A stretch of 64,000 bases of DNA from Tetracentron sinense (taxonomy: Eukaryota; Streptophyta; Magnoliopsida; Trochodendrales; Trochodendraceae). The stretch spans positions 2,256,047-2,320,046 of the forward strand of contig CM026570.1 in the NCBI GenBank assembly GCA_015143295.1, written 5' to 3'. The translations under genes were made by a program, and so were the position numbers. Shown here one piece after another: positions 54,834 through 64,000 of this stretch. The notes below the pieces were generated by a model that saw only the letters and a program-made list of their open reading frames with translations, was not told where the DNA came from and made no database searches. Positions within the stretch are counted from its first letter, which is position 1, and every line of letters begins with the position of its first letter.

Positions 54834-56929
54834 TGTAGAACCCCGGATCTCACTTTCATAGCCTGTGAATAGTGCGATGAATAGTGCTGTGAATAGTGAC
54901 CATGTAATGGAATTTTGTGAATTTAAAGATAAAAAGTCCCGGTAATGATTGTTTATAGGTTAACTAAGCTTAATGGATCTTATGAGATTTTATTCATATG
55001 TTTAGGATGGTTTTCGGGCAATGGAAAAGTTACAACAAACCGGATTCATCGGGTTTTTGCCTAGAACTAGAAAATTAGATTTTGAATTATGAGGAATTGG
55101 ATTTTCTAAGTATTTTTATTGGATTCAAATGGGGGGTACTTCCTTATTTTAATTTAAAACTTAAAGTTTTAAAAACTTTAACTTAAATGTTTTAAAGTAA
55201 AATAAGCATAAAAGTAAATAGAAGAAGGGAGAAGAACAAAGCAAAGGCAAAAACAGGAGAAAAACAGGCAAAACCGGTCAACTGATTTTGCTGCCGGTCG
55301 ACCGAACCTCATTACCAGTCGACCGAAGGGTCAAAATTTTGTATGGGCTATTTAGACAGAGAGGGGTCATTTGACCGGTCGACCGGTCTGGGCTATTTTG
55401 CCTTGTAGCCAACCTCATGAGATATTTTAAGGGTGTTATGGGGTTTTGGCTCACCCCAAACCCCTATATATACCCCAATTTCGTGGTCTAGGGTTACCAC
55501 AACCCTAGAGAGGAATTTTTTGAGAGAAAGTTAAAAAGAAAGAAGGAGAAGAAGGAAGGAAAGCTTTGAGGCTTTGGTTTGAGTTGATCTTCTCAACTAA
55601 GAAGGTGTTCTTATTCCTTGGAGCTTGAATCTTGTCTTCAAGGATTCCTTGTGAAGGTTTTAGGTTCTTTTAAAGGTAACTACACTTTACTAACTAGCAT
55701 AGCCTAAAATCTATACTATTTACCATATGATATTCTCTCAAGCTAAACTATGGTATGATTGAGTTGTTCTTGAATGAAATGGATTGATGAAAGTGGACGA
55801 TTTGTAAGCTATCACTATTTCGATATCTCTATGCCTATGATTCTATGTTTCTAAGACTTCTAAGTATAGCATGTTGTTCACAAGCACTCTATGCACTTTA
55901 AGATTTCTAAGTACTCTAAGGTTTACATGTCTCGCATGACTTTATAGTTTCTCATAAGCACGGTTTATCGAAGTATTCATAAGAATCTCTAAAACTCATA
56001 AGCTACCAAGCTCACAAGCATTGATAAAGCCAAACATTGGAGTTATCAAGGGTAGGGTATATCCAAGGATAGAAATCTCATAAGAACTCAAGGATCTTGG
56101 CAGCCCACTTTGATGTATTCACTGAAGGGTATTTACATACTCGGTTCTAAGTCTTTTTACGGGTGCTAAGGTCTAGCTCTAAGTTAATGCTCATAAGAAA
56201 TCCCACAAGAAATCAAGGAGGTTGGTAGCCCAGGGTTGTGCGAGTACTAACCTCTGGCTCACAAGAACTCATAAGAACCTCACAAGCTCATAAGTGCTCT
56301 AAGAACTCTAAGAACTCATAAGACTTTATTCTCATACACTCATAAGACTCATACGGTTTTGGATTTCATAAGGAACTCATAAGGAAATGGTTTTGGAACT
56401 AATACGTTTTTCTCGGATTTCTATGCTCTATGGCTCTATGTCTCGCATGCTTCATGTTATTATTATCTCACTGTTAGTTAGTAGTTTGGAGAAACTGAGT
56501 ATTCCATGCTCAGCCGATTATTGACTTCGGCAGGTGCATGCATTCCATTTGATCTCTGCGGTACCGATCCCTAGGTGGAATAAGAGTACTATAAGCCTGA
56601 GCCTTCCATGGATCATTACCAGGATGAGGGAGCACTGGATAGGCAGCCCGATTTTGATTTCTGTTGAGAGAGAGAGATGGAGATGACACTGATATTTTGT
56701 GTATGTTGAGAGTGGGACTTGTCCACTCCATACTTCATATTTTGGATATTCCGTTGGTTCAGACTTGAACCTAATTATAGGAGTGGTATTAAATTGCTTC
56801 CGCTATATATTATCAATTGTGTACTCTGACAAGATGTATGTGTGCCTTATGTATCTTACAGGAGGGTATGATACGACGGTCATGAGCTAAAGTATCCCTA
56901 ACTCCTAAGGGGTATTTTGGGTCGCAACA
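54834..56929 (+). mobile_element. solo LTR of a related gypsy family inside pol
   Basis: TGTAGAACCCCGG to GGGTCGCAACA, 2096 bp, flanked by TCCG at 54830-54833 and 56930-56933. Taking out the LTR plus one TCCG leaves pol in frame. It carries GGTCGACCG-type palindromes at about 55266-55390 and a CTATATATA box at 55464. Ends and layout resemble the host element LTR, but most sequence differs. Confidence 0.85.
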
Positions 56930-56933
56930 TCCG

Positions 56934-58456
56934 GGGTTTTTGGATCACATGATGGTTCAGGAATAGAAGCTATTGGAAGACTTGGCAAACCTGGACATCA
57001 GTGTGAATGCTTCTATCCGCAGTCCTATCATGGCTAGTATCATAGTTCGGCCATACATCTGAGATCGGATCCGAGAGTTGCAAGCCTCAAATGCTGATTT
57101 GTTGGCTTTCCAGGCAAGGAAGTTGCCAAGGGTAATGAAGACTTTTCTCTGAGTAACCGAGGTGCTATCACATTCAGAAGAAGACTGTGTGTCCCTGCCG
57201 ATGTGAAGTTCAGGCGAGAGATTATGGATGAAGCCCACCGTTCGAAGTATACAATGCATCCTAGGGATAGGAAGATGTACCGGAACCTCAAGAGACACTT
57301 TTGATGGCAAAACATGAAGAGAGATGTTGCAGAGTATGTGGCACAGTGCTTGGTGTGCTAGCAAGTGAAAGCAGAGCACATGCGACCGGCGGGTTTATTA
57401 CAGTCTCTCCCTATTCCCGAGTGGAAATGGGAGCACATCTCCATGGACTTCATTGTTGGCTTGCCAGGTATGGTAAGGAACTCAGATGCAATATGGGTTG
57501 TAGTAGACCATTTGACGAAGTTTGCGCATTTCTTACCCTATCGGACTACGTTTAACTCGAACCAGTTAGCGGCATTGTATATCAAGGTAGTTGTTCGATT
57601 ACACGGGGTGCCAATCAGCATTGTATCAGATTGGGATCCAAGATTCACATCCAGGTTCTGGAAGAGCTTTCAGAGCGCTATGGGTTCCCGACTAGACTTT
57701 AGCACCGCCTTTCATCCACAGACGGATGGGCAAACCGAGAGGGTAAACCAAATCATCGAGGACATCCTTCGGGCATGTATGTTAGATTTTAAGGGCAGCT
57801 GGGAAGAGCACTTACCTTTGGTTGAATTCTCCTATAACAATAGCTACCAGGTGAGCATCCAAATGGCACCGTTTGAGGCCTTGTATGGGCAAAGATGCAG
57901 GTCTCCTCTCTAATGGAATGAAGTAGGAGAGAGAAAAGTGTAAGGTCCTGAGTTGATCGAGCAAACTACGAACAAAGTCAAGATCATCCGGGATCGGTTG
58001 AAAGCTGCCCAAGATTGTTAGAAGAACTATGCGGACACACACCTTAGGGACTTGGAATTCCAGGTAAGGGATCAAGTCTTTGTGAAGATATCTCCTAGCA
58101 AGGAGATTATGAGATTTGGCAAGCGAGGCAAGCTTAGTCCTCGGTATGTTGGGCCATTTGAAATTATCACTAGAGTTGGTGAAGTTGCGTACCAGGTAGC
58201 TCTCCCAACTCATAAGGCCGTAGTTCACAATGTATTCCATGTGTCGATGCTTCGGAAATACATCTCCGATCCTTCGCACCTGATCAATCATGAGCCGTTG
58301 GAAATCCGAGAGGATCTCACTTTGGTTGAATTGCTGGTTCAAATTTTGGATTGGAAAGATCAAGTGCTTTGCAACAAGACTATCCCGTTGATTCTCATTC
58401 AATGGCAACATCATGCTCGAGAAGAGGCCACATGGGAGCGCGAGGCCGAAGTCTAA
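56934..58456 (+). pseudogene. chromovirus integrase and chromodomain
   Basis: The zinc-binding part contains EAHRSKYTMHP and CLVC. The catalytic core has SMDFIVGLPG, VSDWDPRF and QTDGQTERV, holding the D, D and E residues. The GPFEI region and a C-terminal chromodomain (58331-58456, DWKDQVL to EEATWERE) follow. Stops at 57302, 57361, 57912, 57942 and 58019 break it. Chromodomains of this kind direct integration to heterochromatin in the family. Confidence 0.88.
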
Positions 58457-58563
58457 GAAAAATACCAAGAGTTGTTTGCATAAGTATTATGTATTGCCGT
58501 GTAAATTTTGTTGTTGTTTTATACATGTATGTATCGTCCAAATTTCGAGGAAGAAATTTTTAT

Positions 58564-58574
58564 AAGGGGGAGGA
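58564..58574 (+). promoter_or_regulatory. polypurine tract
   Basis: AAGGGGGAGGA directly before the 3' LTR, the expected plus-strand primer site. Confidence 0.85.
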
Positions 58575-60864
58575 TGTAAAACCCCGGATATTTTTTGTCA
58601 TGTATTAAAGCCTTAAGGTCATTTTCTTGAATTAAAAGTTGGATTTCCGAAGTTGGATCTATTGAAAATCCAGGTTTCTGAACGCCATTTGCAGATCAGT
58701 CAACCTTAGGGACAATTTGGTACATGAATAAAGTTGAATTAGAAGATTCTAAAATGTCGAAAATATTCCTTTTTGAAAGACGAATACAACGTAAGTTGAA
58801 TTGTCAAAATCCGACGAACGAGTCAAAAGTTATGGCCGAAATACCAAAAAAGCAAAATCTGAAAATTTTCTGCAAGAGTTACGAACGATCGTACAAACCC
58901 TACGAACGATCTAGGTGAGTTACGATCGATCGTAGAAAACCTACGATCGATCATAGAATTCCAAAAATGGCCAAACTCTCTGCAACATTTACAATCGATC
59001 GTAGGTCGCGAACCTAGAATTCTATTTCGAGATTTTTAGGATTTCTCCTCTTTGCCTATAAATAGGGCTTTGCATTTGAGGTTTTTGGTTTACCCTAAAC
59101 CTAGAGAGAGTCCTTGGGAGATTGAGAGAGAAAGAGGGTTTCCAAGAGAGAGATTGATCACTTGGGTGACCTAGATCATCCTCAAGGCTTGGATTCTTCA
59201 AATCCAAGGCAAAGCACATGAGGAGCACCTCCTCCAAGCTCGACAACAACTCCACGCACGTTTTGGAGGGTTTTCCCTCACCTATTGAAGGTTGGTACCC
59301 TATGCTACCCCTCTTGTCGTGTTATCTTTCCTTTATTGCTATGATTATCTATTTCGTTGTTTTTCCCTAATGTTCACATGATATAAGATAGAATTAGTGA
59401 ATGAATGTGATGGATGGTTAAAATGTGATGGGGAAAAAGGGAAGGGTATTTACACATAATGAACACACTTGATATGTTGGATGAAAAAATTAATAAAAGA
59501 CTTAAAGAAATATTGAATACCAAGTGTTTGATGAAATGTATGCATGAGAAATTAAATCAAGATTTCCATATTATGATTTAGGGATGAAATGAATTTACTC
59601 GCTTTCTAGAATAGCATGATTGTAGATTTATTCACTTTCTAGAATTGCATGATTGTAGATTTACTTGTCTAACTAATTATTGCCTTGAATTGTTATGTTC
59701 AATTATCTCATATTTTGAAATGTACACTACCTCACAAGCACGGCATGCATACATGAGTCAAGTATGGTTTATCGGGTTTTTCAAGACAAGGGTTTTAGTC
59801 TCGATTCATGAATACCATGACAAGGCCAAACGGAAGGGTTGGTATAAGAGGTAGGGCATATCCTACGATATGTTTTACCTCGATTTGACAAGAACAAGAA
59901 CACGTCAAGCAAGATGTTAGTGCGCCTCAAAGCATGCATGTTTACTTTATTACACTCTCCTAAAAGAGGGGGTTTACACTTCCCTCCATTCAAGTTGCTT
60001 TATTCCATATTTCGCAAAAGAGATGGTTTACACCACCCTCCCTTTAAGTTGTTCAAGGGCACTAACATCCCAAGCATATGAGCATGTTTAACTTCCAAGC
60101 AAGTAAGCAAGCATAAACATTTTAATTTCCTGGCATGACAAGCAAGACATAAACATGACATGACATGACAAGACAAGCAAGGTAGAACATGAAAAGATAA
60201 GTTTTCAAACATGAAAAGATAAGTTTTCAAACATGAAAAGAGTATTTTAAGTCAAGTCAAGCACACGATGATTTCAAGAGTTTTTCCGACTTTGATGTGA
60301 TGCAAGCATGAAATATAAACTGTTTACTTTCCTGTCAATTATATGAAATGCTTCCTGCTTTATTTTCATTATTATTATACTATGACTGTTGGATAGTATT
60401 TGGTACCCACTGAGTATTTCATGCTCAGCCGTACATCTTATGTCGGCAGGTACTAAGGGAGCTGCGGCTCCGTATGACATTTGTGCTCCTAATCCTTGGG
60501 TGGAAGAGGAGTACATCGAGGTGGTCCCTGTTGAGGAGCCTCCTGTAGATGGCTATTATTAGGTGGTAGATTATAAGTGAGTGTGGGTGAGCACGAGAGA
60601 TTTTATACCCATGTATTTTGGCCGGTATGTCCGCACCTTCTTTTTTGTGGATTTCACTTTTGTATAAAAACTTGGATCATGTATATACATAGAGGTTTTG
60701 GTTAGACTTCTGATGTGTCATGTTAGTGTATGCTTCCGTTATTTTGTCCTCCATTGTATATGCTCTAAGTGTTTTGCAGGATGGTTTGTCAAGCATGTCA
60801 TGTAGGTCATGATAAGTCGTCCAAGATTCACTCTAACTCATAGGGTGGGTTTTGGGTCGCGACA
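58575..60864 (+). repeat. chromovirus 3' LTR
   Basis: 2290 bp, TGTAAAACCCCGG to GGGTCGCGACA. The palindrome cluster is shorter than in the 5' LTR by roughly 70 bp. A 22-bp repeat of AAGATAAGTTTTCAAACATG is present at about 60194-60235. The TATA box is at 59057. Confidence 0.92.
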
Positions 60865-62400
60865 TATTTTGTGAGTTAAGGTTTATTAGAACCTTAAAAC
60901 TTACTAGAGAGAAACCCTAGATTTCAAAGGAGATTGCTTGGAGAGAAGGAGTTTGAGCTTGGAAATCACTCGGAAGCCTTCCTCAAGCGATCTGAATTGT
61001 AGGGGAACGATCACAAAGGTTGATATACTGTCTAACCTAACTATATTATGTATTTTGCATGATTAAAATGATTAGGTGCTTTTCATGATTATGGATAGAT
61101 TTTTTATGGAGCATGAGATAGGGTTTTGCATATGTTTAAGGGTTTAATAATTATGAGTTGTGGTTTATGGTATTATTATTTGATGTTTAAATCTAATATG
61201 GATGTAAATGGTGGAGGGGAAATTATGATGGATGAGTTTTAATGAATGATTATAGTTTTTGAATGTATGTGAGGGGAGAATGGTTTTATATAACTTGGTG
61301 GATTGAATGGGTTAATGTAAAATAATTATTGATGTTGGATGCTTGTAATTACTTATCAAAATTGTAAAATGATGCTAAAGTATTATTTATGATTCCCTTG
61401 ATAAACTATGTCCTACTTATCTTGTATGGTGATTGATATTCGGATAAGTCAAAACTTAGAGAAAAGTCTTCCAGACCGAAAATTCTCTAACCATGTGGAA
61501 TGAGACGCTTTGGTGGAGTTTCCATGGTAGAGGATATGAATCTAAAACATGGCTTATTCAAATGCCAATCACGACACTCATGCATAAATCACGGGTTCAC
61601 TTGCTTAGAAAGTTTGTGAGTCTCATGAAATCACACATCCCACAAGCATGCATGCATGCATCACACACCTCACAAGAATTAGCCCAGTAGGGGCATGATA
61701 TCTCAAAAGAATTGGCCCAGCAGGGGTATGGTATCTTAAAAGAATTGGTCCGGACATGGACATAGTATCTCACAAGAATTAGCCCAACAAGGGCATGGTA
61801 TCTCATAAGAATTGGCCAAGCAAGGGCAAGGTATCTCACAAGAACTATCTCATAAGCTCACAAGTACTCACCCGCGCCGGGGCATGCATCTCACAAAAAC
61901 ATGCATCATGTTAGATCAAATCAAAAGTCTAACAAGTACACGTGTCTACAAGAGTCAATTTGATTTCATGATATGCTCACATGTTTTCCGTACTCTGATT
62001 ATGTAAATACATCATGAATTATGATATTTAATATGTACAGGTGATATAATGTTGTTAGCTGAACTTTATATACACTGATCACTTTTGTGCTTAGCCGAAT
62101 ATGTTATTGTCGGCAGGTTTGGAGTCGGACGAGCCAGGGAGCTGTAGTTGAGGAGGAGTACATGGAAGAAGAAGAAGGTGATCTTCGAGAGAAGGGAGTT
62201 AGGGATCTTGACCGGTTCCCTTACTATTAGACTATTATTGTTATTGAAATGGGTTGTAATAAATACTTGTCTCATTTGGATTATGATGTTGTTTAGGTTT
62301 ATACACTTTATTGAGTCTCAAGCCATTTTGGTGATATTGTGGGTCATGTTAACGTGGTCAGGATCAGAGTTAGTAAGTACTTGTATAGTCCGCATATAAT
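60865..62400 (+). mobile_element. 3' part of the older LTR, right of the chromovirus
   Basis: After TATTT, the sequence GTGAGTTAAGGTTTATTAG continues what stops at 48926. It contains repeated AAGAATTGGCCCAGCA units at about 61675-61830 and the phrase GTCGGCAGGTTTGGAG near 62112, which matches the U5 region of the chromovirus LTR (GTCGGCAGGTACTAAG near 60442). The 3' end is not clear, so the limit is approximate. Confidence 0.55.
61672..61835. repeat. short tandem repeat AAGAATTGGCCCAGCAGGGG
   Basis: Five units of about 30-36 bp, each a variant of CTCACAAGAATTAGCCCA plus GGGGCATGGTAT. They lie within the older LTR. Confidence 0.75.
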
Positions 62401-63185
62401 ACGTGCGTACACGACTTTTTCAAAACAACGCCCGTATCACGATTTCTATCGAATGATACAGAAACATACGCGTTTGTTTTTCTTCGACCATATTTAAACC
62501 GTATTAATCGGATTTACCTAAAATACGTCTAAATCAAAGAAGATGAAAAATCTTTGCACATCTCTTCCTATCTCCTCTTTCTTCTTCCCCAAGTCTCAGC
62601 TATCAACCATCCTTCCATTGAACCAGAAACTTTGCAAGGCACTCCACATAAGCAGCTTTCTTCAAATCTGGTTAAGCTACTGCTATCCATTTTTTCCCCT
62701 ATTTTGAAGGCATTTTTTGCATCATTGAATGCAAATTAAAACCCTAGAAATAGGAAAGGAAACAAGTTAAAAGTAAACCCTAGAAATTGTAAGAGGACAA
62801 ATTAAAACCCTAAAAATCGGAGAGGGATAAACAACAACATACACAACCTACGTCCTCGGCTCCTCTATTCCCTTTTAGACTCTTCGATAATTGATAGAGG
62901 TTAGGTTATGTTTGGAGTGAGGATGAGGACGTCCCCTCTAATATCCTTTAGTCTTTGCTTAACTTGAGAAAACACTTTTTAATTCTTCAATCTCTACTTT
63001 CACTTGAGAAAACACTCCTCTATCTTTCAGTCTCTACTTATTAATTGTTGCTAGTGGTCTTTACCCTTTAGTTTCTATTTAGTATCTATTGATTGATGAC
63101 TATGATCTGTACCCTTTAGTCTTTGCTTTTTGATCTTTGAAAAAAAAATCTATTTTGTACACCACATCACATGTACAATATGTAA
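62401..63185. other. no gene recognised
   Basis: Contains repeats of AAACCCTAGAAAT near 62740-62810 and TAGTCTCTRCTT phrases near 62950-63130. No domain was recognised in any frame. Confidence 0.4.
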
Positions 63186-63196
63186 GGAGATTGAAT

Positions 63197-63400
63197 CACA
63201 GCCAACCTTGATTGAACTCGGGGAGAGTTCAATCGTACCCATAAGTTAACAAGTGTCCCTTCTAACTCATATTAACTGTGGTTAAGATTGACTAACCCTT
63301 AGAGTTTAACAATCACGGTTAGTAGGGGGAAAATGGACACATGTTGTCTTGTGGGTGCAATTGAACTCTTCCTGAGTTTAGTCGTGATTGGCTATGATCT
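63197..63400. mobile_element. foldback MITE, compact copy
   Basis: Ends AGCCAACCTTGATTGAACTC and, inward from the right, AGCCAATCACGACTAAACTC. Arms carry TTAACTGTGGTTAAGATTGA. This is the shortest copy of the family that starts AGCCAATCGTGATTGAACTC at 16488 and 19437. No clear target duplication. Confidence 0.6.
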
Positions 63401-64000
63401 AATGCAGAATGTAAGTAGTTGTCCTTTTTTTTTTCCACTATCTATATTATACCGAATTTTTGGTCTTGAACTTTTGAAAGAAAAACGTATTAAACCTGAA
63501 TATACTCGTATCCGACTTTTTGATGTTTCCGTTCTTTTGGACCGAATTTTTGCTCACGCACTTTTGAACCCTAAAAGTATAATACCCGAACGTTTCCCAT
63601 ACCATATTTTTTCTGTACCCGAACTTACTAACTATGGTCAGGATTCTATAGGATGATTTGTTTATTATCGAATTTTATTATTGTCAATTTTGGTAGATGC
63701 GTACCTTTAGTATTGCCTTGTATGGTATAAAATTAAGCAGAATAAGCATTGTTATGGCCCAATGTCCCATTTTGACCAAGGTGAGATTTTGAGGGGCAAC
63801 ACCCCTACTAGTTTTTTAATAATGAAAATAGGAATACAACCAAGAGGAGGGGACATAAACATAACCCCTAAAGACTAAAAAATAGAGTCAGACAAATACA
63901 ACTTAACCTCTAATGTTAAATAATGAAGATTTATTAGTCCTAATCATTCCTTTCATAATAACCGAGAGATCATTAATGTCCCAAAATTTTTTTTTGTCTA
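63401..64000. other. no gene recognised at the right edge
   Basis: Repeated phrases such as CGAATTTTTG and TACCCGAAC at 63450-63625 suggest an old repeat. No coding region is supported. Confidence 0.35.

Larger units (their letters stand above)
48927..60864 (+). mobile_element. Ty3/gypsy chromovirus, full length but decayed
   Basis: An 11.9-kb element with LTRs at 48927-51273 and 58575-60864, TG...ACA ends and exact 5-bp target duplications TATTT (48922-48926, 60865-60869). The order gag, protease, reverse transcriptase, RNase H, integrase, chromodomain is that of plant chromoviruses; the details suggest the Tekay/Del lineage, from memory. Many stops and several frameshifts make it non-autonomous. 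A 2.1-kb solo LTR interrupts pol between RNase H and integrase. It inserted into an older LTR, and its 5' LTR was later cut into the first copy of the 13-kb duplication. Confidence 0.93.

Noticed and set aside
48594..60864. Endogenous pararetrovirus (caulimovirus) instead of an LTR element
   Set aside because: Two LTRs, a tRNA primer site, a polypurine tract, TATTT target duplications and an integrase with chromodomain all point to Ty3/gypsy.

Overview
This window is nuclear DNA of a flowering plant. The evidence is intron-containing plant-type genes, a tandem family of plant invertase/pectin-methylesterase inhibitor (PMEI) genes, a fragment of the plant ALG11 gene, tRNA-derived SINEs, L1-type LINEs, a Ty3/gypsy chromovirus and many MITE-like foldback elements. 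I cannot name the species. Few host genes are present, and most of the window is transposable-element sequence, often nested.

Layout. 1-4.9 kb: one intact three-exon gene for a small single-pass membrane protein, with a SINE nested in a hAT-type MITE inside intron 1. 4.9-6.8 kb: a directly repeated 0.8-kb block. 7.4-7.7 kb: an orphan first exon of ALG11 with a frame break. 8-14.7 kb: degraded repeats, a probable minus-strand LTR, a block present twice (one copy with a 23-base G run) and a LINE tail remnant. 14.9-25.7 kb: three PMEI genes (A, B, C) on the minus strand in units of about 3.3 kb. Comparing units gives empty sites for several insertions: a 363-bp Mutator-like MITE and a tiny poly(A) retro-insertion upstream of gene A, and a 2.73-kb LTR-like element plus a 0.44-kb foldback in unit B.

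A segment of about 12.8 kb (24347-37180) is repeated almost identically at 37438-50298. It carries PMEI gene C (gene D in the second copy), a non-autonomous Mutator-like element with an internal array of about 145-bp units, a SINE, a hAT MITE, two adjacent MITEs sharing one target site, a 4.1-kb LINE and the start of an LTR retrotransposon. The two copies are joined by about 260 bp from the 3' end of another PMEI gene. At the right end of the second copy the retrotransposon is complete: a decayed chromovirus at 48927-60864 with two LTRs, TATTT target duplications, a primer-binding site, a polypurine tract and all pol domains. Its pol is interrupted by a solo LTR, and the whole element sits inside an older LTR.

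How the parts relate: the PMEI genes are probably secreted inhibitors of cell-wall enzymes that expanded by tandem duplication, with transposons inserting between and upstream of them. The transposable elements all look immobile. The most unusual points are a probable spliceosomal intron between gag and protease of the chromovirus, the LTR-like element with seven copies of one short palindrome, a conserved foldback arm shared by otherwise unrelated elements, and the template-switch-like junction of the 13-kb duplication. All identities and alignments were made by eye without database searches.
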